Shown: positions 9,105 to 17,696 of the stretch, in pieces
Layout: each line of letters begins with the position of its first letter
How positions within the stretch are numbered: the first letter of the stretch is position 1
NCBI RefSeq assembly: GCF_002994615.1
Contig: NZ_PVNK01000110.1
Location: 1 to 64,000 of the forward strand
From: Enhygromyxa salina
GTDB taxonomy: Bacteria; Myxococcota_A; Polyangia; Nannocystales; Nannocystaceae
Direction of reading: 5' to 3'
DNA: 64,000 nucleotides
The notes under the pieces: model-generated
Seen by the model: only the letters and a program-made list of their open reading frames with translations
Told to the model about the DNA's origin: nothing
The model's database searches: none
Made by a program: the position numbers and the translations under genes

Positions 9105-9677
9105 TCAGGGCTCGGACCACGACCCGTGACCGCGACGCTCGAGCTCGACTCGGAGCTGTTTGCGGGCCCGGTGGAGCCGGGTGCGGGCGGTCGTGCGATC
9201 GATCCCGAGGACCTCGCCGAGCTCGCCCGCGTCGAAGTCCTCCCAGTAGTGGAGCTCGAGGATCAGCTGCTGGTCGACGGCGAGCGAGCGCAGCGCTTCG
9301 ATCAGCGCGACCTGGCGCTGACCTCGGGCGGCCGCGACGCTCGGTGAGGTCCCGAGGTCGACAGCCGAGCGCAGCTCGAAGTCGATCGGGCTCCCGACCT
9401 TGCGGCGAAAAAAGGAGTAGAGCTCGTTGCGGGCAATCGCGAACATGTAGGTCCTGAAGCTCGACTGCTTGCGAAATACGTCGCGGCTCCGAACGCAGGC
9501 CAAGAAGGTCCGCTGGACCAGATCCCCGACTTCGTCGCCACCGAGCTTGCTCTCGAAGAACTGGTAGACGCTGTCGAGGTGGCGTTGAAACAGTTGGTTG
9601 CCCGCGTCCTGGTCGTCGGCGCGCCAACGATCGAGGAGCTCGAAGTCACTCGGCAGCGAGGGACCGGCGCCCTTCAT
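9105..9677 (-). CDS. ECF-type RNA polymerase sigma factor
   Basis: Sigma-70 family factor of 190 residues with only regions 2 and 4, which marks it as extracytoplasmic-function type. Region 2 includes DLVQRTFLACV and the SSFRTYMFAIARNELYSFFRR stretch; region 4 ends with the helix-turn-helix LGEVLGIDRTTARTRLHRAR. The ATG at 9677 has a GGTGGGG ribosome-binding site, so the longer open frame to 9803 is not needed. No anti-sigma gene is visible on either side, so its control is unclear. Confidence 0.9.
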   Translation of the reverse strand: MKGAGPSLPSDFELLDRWRADDQDAGNQLFQRHLDSVYQFFESKLGGDEVGDLVQRTFLACVRSRDVFRKQSSFRTYMFAIARNELYSFFRRKVGSPIDFELRSAVDLGTSPSVAAARGQRQVALIEALRSLAVDQQLILELHYWEDFDAGELGEVLGIDRTTARTRLHRARKQLRVELERRGHGSWSEP

Positions 9678-10010
9678 GAAGACCCCACCAGCGACCCGGC
9701 CACGCAGTGCCCGGGGCGTCCAAAGGTGCCCACGCCGAGCGAGGTCCGCGCCCCGTCGAGCGACTCGCTCTGATCCCCGGCCCCCTTCATCGCCCACGCG
9801 CATACCTTGACGCCCAGGCGAAATCCAGCGCAGGACAAACCCACACGAGGCACCCAGCGCGAGGCACAGCGCGAAGGGCCCGACCCAACGAGCCCCCCTC
9901 CGGGAGGGCGACCGCGGCTGCGCAGCTCAACGGGGCGATCGTCTTTGGAGAACATGAACCGCGACAGCAGCACGCGCTCGCTCGTCGCCAGGGCCTCATC
10001 CGTCGTCGGG
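9678..10010. other. Gene-free stretch upstream of the sigma factor
   Basis: No convincing reading frame, RNA gene or repeat is seen here. The open frames present have no recognisable protein features. The sigma factor promoter presumably lies here, but no clear -35/-10 pair was found. Confidence 0.4.
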
Positions 10011-10077
10011 TGGCTTCGCGCCCTCGGCGAAATTTCCGGCGCGAGGCGACACGATGCATTGCACCACGGGCTGCTAG
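10011..10077 (-). mobile_element. Half copy of 166-bp CTAG palindromic element (copy D)
   Basis: This is the right half of the element found complete at 38958, 56258 and 57199. It keeps the terminal repeat ending GGGCTGCTAG with one base change (CACGGG for CCCGGG) and is truncated at its inner end. Its CTAG end lies one base beyond the stop codon of the small ORF at 10079-10249. Confidence 0.8.
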
Positions 10078-10078
10078 A

Positions 10079-10249
10079 TCATGGCTGGATGAGCTTCAGC
10101 AGTTCCTGCCGAGCCTCGCTAAATCTGCCCCGCCTGATCGAGCCTGCGTCCACCAACACCTGCGCAAGCAACTCGGACTCATCGTCCGCCGCGCTGAACA
10201 CGATCCGCTCTCGCACCTGCCCGGAACACAACTCGGCGGTCGCCTCCAT
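10079..10249 (-). CDS. Small orphan ORF, possible gene remnant
   Basis: A 56-codon frame starting MEATAELCSG and ending in a helical, charged tail (SEARQELLKLIQP) has amino-acid use of a real protein rather than a shadow. The frame is open for about 14 codons before the ATG, then closed by a TGA, and no ribosome-binding site is clear. It may be the 3' end of a lost gene. I do not recognise the family. The half-copy repeat element abuts its stop codon. Confidence 0.35.
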   Translation of the reverse strand: MEATAELCSGQVRERIVFSAADDESELLAQVLVDAGSIRRGRFSEARQELLKLIQP

Positions 10250-10397
10250 CCCAACGTCGACGCCACGATCCCAGTGTGCGACGGCCCAGGGTCAACTTCC
10301 TCGCCCTCGGTGTCGAGGGGGCGCGGTCTCGCACCCAACTTCGTCGGCACCACGAGTTCGGGGCACGAGGGTGCCGTCGCGGCTCGGTGGGAGTCGC

Positions 10398-10661
10398 TCA
10401 TGGGGCGAAATCGAGCTCGAGCTGACCCGGCGGGGTGGGCCTCGGTCGTGGCGGTGGCCGAACGCCGAGCCCGATGTCGGCGAGCACTCGCGCGACGGTG
10501 TCGCTGTCGTTGGCGATCTCGACGAGCCGCATCGGCCCGGCGCAGCGCTGGCAGACCAGAGCCTCGACCGCGAACACGCGCCTCAGGAGCCACGCCCACG
10601 AGTGCCGAGCGCGCAAGCGCTCGAGCTCGGGTCCTCGTCGTGACCCCGCGCGCGCCCCCAA
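10398..10661 (-). pseudogene. IS91-like transposase C-terminal remnant
   Basis: The frame encodes a segment (SWAWLLRRVFAVEALVCQRC) matching the characteristic C-terminal block of IS91-type transposases, where a CxxC pair follows LLRRVFAVDVL-like residues, then a Pro-rich tail ending GQLELDF. Only about 87 codons remain. The frame is closed by a stop immediately upstream and the HUH catalytic domain is absent, so it is a dead fragment. It marks this patch as a site of past transposition. Confidence 0.7.
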
Positions 10662-10713
10662 TCACGCGAGCCAGCGCCAGCGTAGGCGTCTGGAGCCCTG
10701 GCGGCCGGTGGAG

Positions 10714-10719
10714 TACCCT
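10714..10719 (+). promoter_or_regulatory. -10 hexamer TACCCT, leaderless type
   Basis: TACCCT lies 8 nt before the ATG of the lipoprotein gene at 10728. No Shine-Dalgarno lies between, so transcription would begin at or next to the start codon. No good -35 is seen. Confidence 0.5.
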
Positions 10720-10727
10720 CATCGACG

Positions 10728-11588
10728 ATGGGCGGGCGAAACACGACCTGGCTGGCGCTCTTCATCTGCGCGTGCTCAGGCACGCCGAGCGCCGAAGAGG
10801 GATCCAGTACCACGGAGCAAAGCGGCACGGACGCGAGCTCGACCACGGGCACCGAGACCGACGACACCGAGACCGACGACACCGAGACCGGTGAGCCGCC
10901 GCAGCTGTGTCCGGTCGACCCGCGGATCAACTCCTGTGTGGTCGAGGTCGAGTACAACGGTTTGACGGACGAGCCCTTCACGCTGGCGTGCACGGTCGAC
11001 AGCGTCAACAACCCGAGCTCCTTCGACCTCGACTGTCCGGATGCCCCAGATGAGCCGCCGAATCTGTTCGGGTTCGACCTGTTCATCAACGTGGAAGGCT
11101 TCCCCGCCAGCCTCCCGCTCGAGGTCGGCCAGAGCGTCGAGTTCGAGCACTGGGTTGGCGACGCGTACGCGTCCGCCTGGGCCGTCCGCGACGAGACCCA
11201 GCGGCTGCTCGTGCTCGGCTACTCGGGCAACGCGCTCCCCGAAGAGGGTGGCGATCCCGCGCTGGCGCCGAGCCCCGAGTTCTTGGGTGCCCTGCGCGTG
11301 GCGTCCGTCGACGACCTGTGCGACACGTTGTGCGAGACGCCCGGCATCGGGGTCCCGCCCGAATGTTCTTGCAAGCGCCAGCTCGCGATCGAGGCGAGCG
11401 TGGCCCCCGAGCTCGAGCCGATCCAGATCCTCGATCGCTCGGCGGGGGTCGTCCCGGGCGAGCTCGGCGGTCACATGAGCGTTTGCGAGGCCGTGGCGCG
11501 CGAGGACTGCTCGAGCGAGAGCCCCTCGAACCCCCTCAACAAGCCCTACGGGTACTCGTTTGTGTTCATCACGGATCTCGCCGGGTGA
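10728..11588 (+). CDS. Hypothetical lipoprotein with Thr/Glu/Asp linker
   Basis: Predicted lipoprotein of 286 residues. A short signal peptide ends in a lipobox-like ICAC near residue 15, followed by a low-complexity linker (residues about 20-55, with repeats of TETDD encoded by a 15-bp DNA repeat near 10853-10892). The globular domain (60-286) has about ten cysteines, including a CDTLC / CSC group, suggesting disulphides. I do not recognise the family. The ATG at 10728 is supported by a -10 hexamer 8 nt upstream. Confidence 0.75.
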   Translation: MGGRNTTWLALFICACSGTPSAEEGSSTTEQSGTDASSTTGTETDDTETDDTETGEPPQLCPVDPRINSCVVEVEYNGLTDEPFTLACTVDSVNNPSSFDLDCPDAPDEPPNLFGFDLFINVEGFPASLPLEVGQSVEFEHWVGDAYASAWAVRDETQRLLVLGYSGNALPEEGGDPALAPSPEFLGALRVASVDDLCDTLCETPGIGVPPECSCKRQLAIEASVAPELEPIQILDRSAGVVPGELGGHMSVCEAVAREDCSSESPSNPLNKPYGYSFVFITDLAG

Positions 11589-11713
11589 GGTCGCGGCTTC
11601 ACGCTCCACGAGATCAACGAGCGACCGATTCGATGGGGCGCCGGGATGCGTGCCAAGTACGCGCCGTCGTTGTGAAAATTCGCATCCCGCCGGCAGGGCT
11701 CCTCGTCCTTGAT
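11589..11713. other. Intergenic region, nothing recognised
   Basis: No gene is supported between the lipoprotein stop and the small reverse frame that begins at 11714. The open frames present look like shadows. Confidence 0.4.
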
Positions 11714-11842
11714 CAAGCGCTGCGAGCTGAGCGGCGGCGAGTGAGGAGCAACCCCGCCAGGATCAGCGAGAGGAGGCCAGCGGGCGTGCTCGGTGCTCCC
11801 GCACAACTCAGCGAGGTGACTGTCCGTGCCGAGGCATACATG
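11714..11842 (-). pseudogene. Orphan MYXO-CTERM-like tail
   Basis: A frame of about 42 codons ends with Cys-Ala-Gly, a hydrophobic helix (GLLSLILAGLLL) and TRRRSARSA, then stop. That Cys-helix-Arg-cluster layout is the C-terminal sorting signal of myxobacterial MYXO-CTERM proteins. No protein body precedes it; a TAG closes the frame a few codons upstream. It is probably the last trace of a deleted surface-protein gene. Base positions may be off by one. Confidence 0.35.
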
Positions 11843-11874
11843 CTCGTCGGTCTGAGGCGCGAGCCTCGCTAAAG

Positions 11875-13311
11875 CTAGAAGTTCGTCGTCAGCTGCAGGT
11901 AGACGAACTGGCGCAGGGCCTCCCCCGACAGCGCCCGACCGCCGGACAACTTGGCGACGATCAACCAGCCGAAATTAACCTGCAGCCAGCGGTAGCGAAT
12001 CGTGCCCTCGATGTCGATCTCGTCGGCCGCCCACGGGTCGCGGTTGTCGAGATCGACCCCGACCAGCTCCCCGCCTGCGGTGAGCCAGCGGCCGTTGGGC
12101 TGCGCGAGCACGAACAGGTGGTTGGTCACTTGCAAGTCGAGCTGGACGTCCTCGACTGGCCGACTCTGGACGCGGATCCCGACCGCGGGGTCGACGATGT
12201 TGAGCCCACGAAAGCGATCGGCGTGGCCAAACCACCGGTGCCGAGCTCGCCACGGCGCGTAGAAGTCTCGGCTCGTGCCCTCGGTGCACGGCTCGAGCCC
12301 TTCGAAGGAGGTCGTCGTGCACGGGCTGCCGCTGGCGTAGTCGAGGCTCAGGCCGCCGCCGAGCTTGACCCCGCCCCTGCCCCCCGACCCGATCTCGCCC
12401 GGGGTCAGGTAGTCGAGGCTCGCGTAGGCGGCCGCCGCCCGGTGACGCTGGGGCGCGCCCGGGTTGGTCGGGTTGGGGACCGCCAGGCCCTCGATCGTAC
12501 CGAGCTGGAAGTAGGCCTCGAGGTCGTAACTGAAGCCCGCCCCGAAGTCGCCGCGGGCGAGCAGGCCCGGGGTGTAGAGATTGCGCGTCTGGTCGGGGGT
12601 CTGCTCGTGCGCGCCGTAGACCAGCGCCTCGACCACGAGCGCGTCGTGGATCCGGTAGTGGCCGTCGGCGACCCAGGCCAGGGCGACGTCGCCCGCGACG
12701 TGATCGAGCAGCGGGAGGTCAGCGCTCAAGAGCGGGCGCGCGGCCGAGCCGGCGAACAGACCGACGCCGCCGCGCTCGAGATCGAATTTGAGGCGCAGCG
12801 CGTCGAACGAGCGCATGCCAGCGCCCCAGGGCCCGGGCCCAAACAGGTGCTCGGTCCCGAGCAGCACCTCCTGCCGCCCGGCGCGGAAGGTCAGCGAGCC
12901 CCCGGGCAGGCGGCCGACGTGCTCGACGTAGAGCTGGTGAAAGCCGCTGCGGGCCGGGCCGATCGGATCTCCGAGCACCCGGGCGTCCTGAAACTCGGCG
13001 AGGAAGTCGAGGTGATCGGTGCGAGCCTCGAGCCGCGCGCGCAGCCGGTTTGGTACCCGGGTGGTCGACGCGCCCTCCCCGTCGACGCTGCGCGTGCGCG
13101 TGAACTCGGCGCGGGTCATCGTCATGACGCCGGCCTCGAACTCGATCGGCGAGGCCGCCGGCTCCTCGAAGGCCGAAGCCGGGGCGGCGTCGAAGATCAC
13201 GTACTCGCCGGATTCAGGCTCGGATCGGGGGTTGGGCGCGAGCTCGGGCTCGGGCTCGGGCTGCGCGACGAAGAGGACCCAGGAGAGCGCGAAGAAGGAC
13301 ACGAGAGACAT
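11875..13311 (-). CDS. Outer-membrane porin, alginate-export-like domain
   Basis: Predicted outer-membrane beta-barrel of 478 residues. A hydrophobic signal segment (residues 1-17) is followed by a Glu/Pro-rich linker, and from about residue 60 by alternating aromatic strand segments. The stretch SLTFRAGRQEVLLGTEHLFG and the following GMRSFDALRLKFD match the alginate-export (AlgE-like) porin family; the protein ends in Phe (QLTTNF), as barrels do. The ATG at 13311 precedes the signal peptide; the longer open frame to 13509 is not supported. Nearby genes give no hint of the exported compound, so the alginate label is a family name only. Confidence 0.8.
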   Translation of the reverse strand: MSLVSFFALSWVLFVAQPEPEPELAPNPRSEPESGEYVIFDAAPASAFEEPAASPIEFEAGVMTMTRAEFTRTRSVDGEGASTTRVPNRLRARLEARTDHLDFLAEFQDARVLGDPIGPARSGFHQLYVEHVGRLPGGSLTFRAGRQEVLLGTEHLFGPGPWGAGMRSFDALRLKFDLERGGVGLFAGSAARPLLSADLPLLDHVAGDVALAWVADGHYRIHDALVVEALVYGAHEQTPDQTRNLYTPGLLARGDFGAGFSYDLEAYFQLGTIEGLAVPNPTNPGAPQRHRAAAAYASLDYLTPGEIGSGGRGGVKLGGGLSLDYASGSPCTTTSFEGLEPCTEGTSRDFYAPWRARHRWFGHADRFRGLNIVDPAVGIRVQSRPVEDVQLDLQVTNHLFVLAQPNGRWLTAGGELVGVDLDNRDPWAADEIDIEGTIRYRWLQVNFGWLIVAKLSGGRALSGEALRQFVYLQLTTNF

Positions 13312-13418
13312 CGAGTTACGAGGTGTGCGGAGCGAGGCGGGCTGATCGAGATACTGTGTCGGGCGGTCAAAATCGAGGCTCGGGGGGGCGATTGTCCGCT
13401 CGCGCGGACCCCCGAGCC

Positions 13419-14888
13419 TCAGATCTTCGGCAGCGAGACCGCGCCCATGTCGAACTCCTCGCCCTCGCGCAGCTTCGCGGCGAAGCTCGGCGGTGAGCTC
13501 CACCGCCACTTGCCGTCGACCTCGACCGCGACGCTGTAGTCGCCGAGCGGCACCCCTTCAAAGCGGAACCCGCCGACGGCGTCGGTCGTGGCCGAGAACT
13601 TGACCTTGGCCGCCGAGCAGGGCGAGCCCTCGGCGTAGAGCCGGACCGTCGGGCACAGCTCGATCGGGGCCTTGGCCGCCCCGCTGCCGCCGATCGAGAC
13701 CTTGCCCACGAGGGTCGCGGTGCGCACGGCCGGGACCTTGGGCAGCTCGGGACCCGCGCCGACCACGACCATGTGGCTGACGCGGCCGACGAGCTCGGGG
13801 AAGCTGCCCGCCGGGTACTCGCGGACCCCCCGCCCCACGTTGACCACGCTCAGGCCCTCGCGCGAGGCGACCCAGAACCGATGCTTGGCGTCGAGGGCCA
13901 TGGCCTCGGCGGTCCCGCAGTCGTAGCTGCTGCCGGGCATGCGCCACAGCTCGCTCGGCGCGCGTGGATCGACGCGGACGAGATCACACGCGCCCGTCAT
14001 CAGGCCCGCGTGGCCGGACGCGGCGACGTCGAGGCCCGCGGTGTAGCTGACCAGGCCCTCGCTCTCGATCGCGATCGCGTCGAGCCCGGTCTTGGCGAGC
14101 CGGGTCAGCTTGGTGCCGTTGGTCGTGTAGACCGGGCCGCGCGGCGAGGTGATCGGGTTGAGCAGCAGGGGCACGCTGCCGAGCTTCGACACGTCGGTCG
14201 GCAGCCACTGCTCGCCCTCGCGGTAGAGCGCGGCCTTCGAGCCGATCGCCCACACCGTACCGTCGCCCGCGACCTCGACCGCGGAGTTGTAGTCGAGGCG
14301 AAGCTCGGCGAGCGGCGTCATCTGCCACTCACCGTCGACTCGGGCGCCGACGCCCTTGCTGCCGACCACCCACAGGGTCCCGTCGGGGGCGAGCGCGGCG
14401 TGATCGACCGGGGCGACGTCGTCGAAGGAGAAGCGCTCGACCTCGACGAGGGCCTCGCCTTCGATCTTGCGCAGCGAGCGGGCGTCGAGGACGTAGACCC
14501 CGTCGTCGGGGCCGATGAACATGTCGGAGATGTGGCGCTCGGGCTTGTCGAGGACCAGCTTCGCGCCGCTTTGATCGAGGCGCACGATGCCCTGGGTGTT
14601 GATCACGGCGTAGACCGGGCCGGGCTCGGCGGTCGCGAGCGTCGGCGTCGGGCCGGGCTCGGCGGAGCTGGGCTTGGGCGCTTGGACGCCGTCCGCGGCC
14701 GCGTCGCCCGCCTCGTCCGCGGACTTCGGCGCGGCCTCAGCCTCGACCGTGGTCGGCCCCGCGTCGCTCGGGTCCGCGTCGACAGCGACCTGCCCCTCGC
14801 CAGCCGCGGCCGGCGAGTGCCTGTCACAGGCCGCCAGCGCGGCGAACGACGCGGCGCAGACGAGGGCCAACTTGGCGTGGGTGCTCAC
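13419..14888 (-). CDS. Lipoprotein with beta-propeller and regulatory-like beta domain
   Basis: Predicted periplasmic or surface lipoprotein of 489 residues. The signal peptide ends in the lipobox LAAC, followed by an Ala/Pro/Glu linker (about 20-80). Repeats such as GPDDGVYVLD, APDGTLWVVG and GDGTVWAIG indicate a two-component-propeller-like fold (90-390). The last 90 residues look like a carboxypeptidase-regulatory-like beta sandwich (FRFEGVPLGDYSVAVEVDG). The start is placed at the GTG at 14888 because TATCTT lies 7 nt upstream; the upstream TTG at 14897 would fall inside that hexamer. Function unknown. Confidence 0.8.
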   Translation of the reverse strand: MSTHAKLALVCAASFAALAACDRHSPAAAGEGQVAVDADPSDAGPTTVEAEAAPKSADEAGDAAADGVQAPKPSSAEPGPTPTLATAEPGPVYAVINTQGIVRLDQSGAKLVLDKPERHISDMFIGPDDGVYVLDARSLRKIEGEALVEVERFSFDDVAPVDHAALAPDGTLWVVGSKGVGARVDGEWQMTPLAELRLDYNSAVEVAGDGTVWAIGSKAALYREGEQWLPTDVSKLGSVPLLLNPITSPRGPVYTTNGTKLTRLAKTGLDAIAIESEGLVSYTAGLDVAASGHAGLMTGACDLVRVDPRAPSELWRMPGSSYDCGTAEAMALDAKHRFWVASREGLSVVNVGRGVREYPAGSFPELVGRVSHMVVVGAGPELPKVPAVRTATLVGKVSIGGSGAAKAPIELCPTVRLYAEGSPCSAAKVKFSATTDAVGGFRFEGVPLGDYSVAVEVDGKWRWSSPPSFAAKLREGEEFDMGAVSLPKI

Positions 14889-14895
14889 GTCGGCC

Positions 14896-14901
14896 AAGAT
14901 A
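14896..14901 (-). promoter_or_regulatory. -10 hexamer TATCTT, leaderless type
   Basis: TATCTT on the minus strand is 7 nt before the GTG start at 14888, with no ribosome-binding site between. It fits the window-wide TANNNT pattern. Confidence 0.5.
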
Positions 14902-14909
14902 CCAGCTCG

Positions 14910-15635
14910 TCAATCCTCGCCCCCAACCCCGTAGGCCCGGTCCCGGTCGGCGAGCAGCGCCGCGATCGCCCGCTCGAGCGCGGCCCGATCCTCCTCGCCC
15001 CCGTGGGCCTGAAAGTTCTGCCGTGCGATGTCCGACGAGAGCTCGGGGTCCGAAGCCACGCTGTTCGCAAACAGCTTCGCCAGCGCCGGGTCGCGCTGCT
15101 CGAGCTCTGCCAGCATCCGCTCGCGGGCGGCGACCTGGGCCTGGCGACGAACCCGGTCGAGCAGCTCGGCGTCGACGCACTGGATCACCGGGTCGGGGCT
15201 CCGACGAATGATCGAGACCAGCGAGTCGGCCGTCAGCGCGCGCTCGGGCGGGAGCTCGAGGCGCGGATGAAACGAGACCATGTAGAACTCCCGCGGCGGC
15301 GGCACGGCGCGCCACGCTTCGCGCAGCGCCGCCAACAAGCCCTCGAAGGCCCGCGGCTGCCACCAGCGGTGACCCGGCGGGATCGGGAAGGTCAGCAGCA
15401 CGATCTCGGCCTCGCGGTCGGCGTCGACGAGGGCAGCGAGGGTCTGCGCGACTTCGAGCGGGCTCGGCTCGCGCTCGGCGGTGGCCACGAACACGGGCCG
15501 ATGCACACGCCCCTGCTCGCGCGAGCGTCGAGCGAAGGGACACAGGCCCAGGCCCTCGATGATCTCGCGCTGGTAGCGATCGTGGATCGCCTGGATCACC
15601 GCGTCGTCGGGCGGCCAGCCGGGTGGTTCGGACAC
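14910..15635 (-). CDS. DUF1415-like protein
   Basis: Cytosolic protein of 241 residues with no signal peptide. It has the LGLCPFA motif near residue 30, FYMVSFHPRL near 120 and RRSPDPVIQ near 145, which together resemble the DUF1415 family; the biochemical role of that family is unknown. The GTG at 15635 is chosen because TATCAT lies exactly 7 nt upstream. The gene is divergent from the glycosyltransferase-like gene with overlapping promoters. Confidence 0.7.
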   Translation of the reverse strand: MSEPPGWPPDDAVIQAIHDRYQREIIEGLGLCPFARRSREQGRVHRPVFVATAEREPSPLEVAQTLAALVDADREAEIVLLTFPIPPGHRWWQPRAFEGLLAALREAWRAVPPPREFYMVSFHPRLELPPERALTADSLVSIIRRSPDPVIQCVDAELLDRVRRQAQVAARERMLAELEQRDPALAKLFANSVASDPELSSDIARQNFQAHGGEEDRAALERAIAALLADRDRAYGVGGED

Positions 15636-15642
15636 GGGCCGA

Positions 15643-15648
15643 ATGATA
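15643..15648 (-). promoter_or_regulatory. -10 hexamer TATCAT, leaderless type
   Basis: TATCAT on the minus strand lies 7 nt before the GTG at 15635. It overlaps an ATG (15643) that an automatic caller would take as start of the plus-strand gene, which argues against that start. Confidence 0.55.
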
Positions 15649-15675
15649 GAGCAGCGGGCAGTCCGGACCAGGGAC

Positions 15676-15681
15676 TATGCT
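15676..15681 (+). promoter_or_regulatory. -10 hexamer TATGCT, leaderless type
   Basis: TATGCT lies 6 nt before the GTG at 15688, so the expected transcript start coincides with the start codon. Together with TATCAT at 15643-15648 it forms a compact divergent promoter pair only 28 bp apart. Confidence 0.55.
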
Positions 15682-15687
15682 CTGCAG

Positions 15688-17493
15688 GTGACAGCGGCCA
15701 ACGACGGCGGGCGGGCGAGCGTCGAGCGCGGGCTCGCGCTGATCATCGTGCTGCTGGTCACCTACCGCCTCGCCTACCACGCCAGCTACCTCGGCGAGGT
15801 CCCCTTCACCCACGCGACCTTCGCCGACGGCGCGATGTACGAGCAGGCGGCCCGGGACATCCTCGACCACCCGCCGCTCGGGACCCAGGCCTTCTACCTT
15901 CAGGGCGCCTACGCCTACCTGCTCGCCCTCGGCATGGCGATCCGACCGTGGCCCTCGTTCGGCCTGATCGTCCAGCTGATCGTGGCCTTCGCCGCGCTCG
16001 CGCTCTTTCATCGCAGCGCCCTGAAGCTGTGGGGCCGCCGGGCGGGCTTGGTGTCGAGCATCGCGCTGCTCGCCTACCCCGGCCTCGCGTTCTACGAGAA
16101 CAAGCACCTCAGCGCCGAGCTCGGCGTCGCGTGCAACATCCTGGTCATCGCCGCCTTCGTCGCGGTCCTCGCTCGCGCGGCCCCCGACCCGTCGCGGCCG
16201 GGCCTGCCCGACCGACGCCTGCTGCTCGCGAGCTTGGGGCTCGGGGCCGCGTCCGGGCTCGCGACCCTCGCCCGGCCCAACATGATCCTCGCGCTCCCCT
16301 TCACGCTGCTCGCGCTCGCCTTGGTCGTGCGCAGGCGCGCGGGCGAGCGCCCCCGCCGGGCCGTCGCGCTGGTCCTGGCCACGACCTTGCTCGGGACCAC
16401 GCTCGCGCTCGCGCCGATGGCCGCGCGCAACCTCGCCGTGACCGGCTCCCCCGACGTCCAGCCCGTCCACGGGGGTGGGACCTCGTTCTTCATCGGCAAC
16501 AACCCCAAGTCCCGGGGCGTGTGGAACGACGGCGACCTGCTCAGCGCCCGGCTCGGGACCGAGAGCCACGAGCTCGCCCTGGCCCTGGGCATCGACCCGA
16601 CCCTGCCCGAGCGCGAGCGCGCCCGCGAGATCGGCGAGGCGCTCTACGCTCGCTCGCTCGACTGGATCGCCGACAACCCCGGGGCCTGGCTGAAGCTCGA
16701 GCTCCACAAGCTGTGGCTGACAACCGGCGACCAACAGCTGACCCAAGACTACGACTGGCTCGGCGAGCGCGAGCTCCTGCCCTGGGCCCACCGCGTCGGC
16801 GTGAGCTTCTCGATCTTGCTGGCGCTCGGCCTGCTCGGGGCCGGGGCGGTGCTCGGCAGGCGGTGGCTGCCGCCCGCGGCCGAGGACGACCAGCCCCCCC
16901 CAACGTGGACCGCGACCTCCAACCGGGCGGCGCTGGGGTGGTTCGTACTCGGGCAGCTGCTCGCCCCGCTGGCCGCCAACTTGCTCTACTTCACCTCGGC
17001 CCAGCACAGGCTGCCGCTGGTCGTCCCGCTCGCGCTGCTCTCGGGCCCGGGGCTGCTCGCGCTGATCGCCTGGGCACGCGCCAAGCTGGGCCGAGAGCCC
17101 GTGGCCCCCGAGCCGACCCACCCCCCGCTCCCGACCTGGCTCGTGGTCCTGGCCGGAGTCGCGCTCATCCAGGGCCCGTGGCCGCGCAGTCATCGTGAGC
17201 ACCCCCACCCGGTCCACTACTACAACCTCGCCATGGTCCAGGACTCGATCGGCGAGCCCCTCGACGCGCTCGCCAGCTTGAACCGCGCGATTGAGCTGCG
17301 ACCACGCCAGCCGATCTTCCACATGCGTCGGGCTCACCTGCGCCTGCGGCTCGAGGATTTCGACGGCGTCGACCAAGATCTGGCCCTGGTGTTCGATATC
17401 GCCGGGGCTGAGGGCGCGCCTGACTGGGTCGTCGAGCAGGCCGAGCTCGATCGGCACAGCCTCGCGATTGAACGCGCCTTGCGATCCCGCTGA
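15688..17493 (+). CDS. GT-C type glycosyltransferase-like membrane protein with C-terminal TPR
   Basis: Integral membrane protein of about 601 residues. It has roughly ten hydrophobic helices. The first extracytoplasmic loop carries acidic residues (FADGAMYEQ), as in GT-C enzymes of the ArnT/PMT group, which transfer sugars from lipid-phosphate donors. After a soluble loop and more helices, the last 110 residues hold TPR-like helices (YYNLAMVQDSIGEPLDALASLNRAIEL). The start is set at GTG 15688 because of the -10 hexamer 6 nt upstream; the ATG at 15643 would add 15 residues lying inside the divergent promoter. The acceptor is unknown. It could also be a non-enzymatic relative. Confidence 0.75.
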   Translation: MTAANDGGRASVERGLALIIVLLVTYRLAYHASYLGEVPFTHATFADGAMYEQAARDILDHPPLGTQAFYLQGAYAYLLALGMAIRPWPSFGLIVQLIVAFAALALFHRSALKLWGRRAGLVSSIALLAYPGLAFYENKHLSAELGVACNILVIAAFVAVLARAAPDPSRPGLPDRRLLLASLGLGAASGLATLARPNMILALPFTLLALALVVRRRAGERPRRAVALVLATTLLGTTLALAPMAARNLAVTGSPDVQPVHGGGTSFFIGNNPKSRGVWNDGDLLSARLGTESHELALALGIDPTLPERERAREIGEALYARSLDWIADNPGAWLKLELHKLWLTTGDQQLTQDYDWLGERELLPWAHRVGVSFSILLALGLLGAGAVLGRRWLPPAAEDDQPPPTWTATSNRAALGWFVLGQLLAPLAANLLYFTSAQHRLPLVVPLALLSGPGLLALIAWARAKLGREPVAPEPTHPPLPTWLVVLAGVALIQGPWPRSHREHPHPVHYYNLAMVQDSIGEPLDALASLNRAIELRPRQPIFHMRRAHLRLRLEDFDGVDQDLALVFDIAGAEGAPDWVVEQAELDRHSLAIERALRSR

Positions 17494-17696
17494 TCCTGCG
17501 ACGACGAGCGCCGCGAGTTGGAAGGCTGCCCTCACGCAATTCTCCTCACCAACGTCGGCGGCGCGATCAGCTTTGGGGGCTATGAGCAAAACCTTTGTGC
17601 ACGCCGCGGGGGCGACCGAATTAGCCGACTGCGCATCCGACGCCCGTTGTTGACCCCAGCGATTTCTGCGAGCCTCTTCCGGCTCAAAAGAAGACG

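Noticed and set aside
13773..17198. 1,141-codon plus-strand open frame, and similarly long frames such as 14824-17589(-) and 3270-5936(-)
   Set aside because: They run antisense to genes with clear protein features, have no recognisable motifs and are rich in Arg, Gly and Ala. This is the usual result of high GC at third codon positions.
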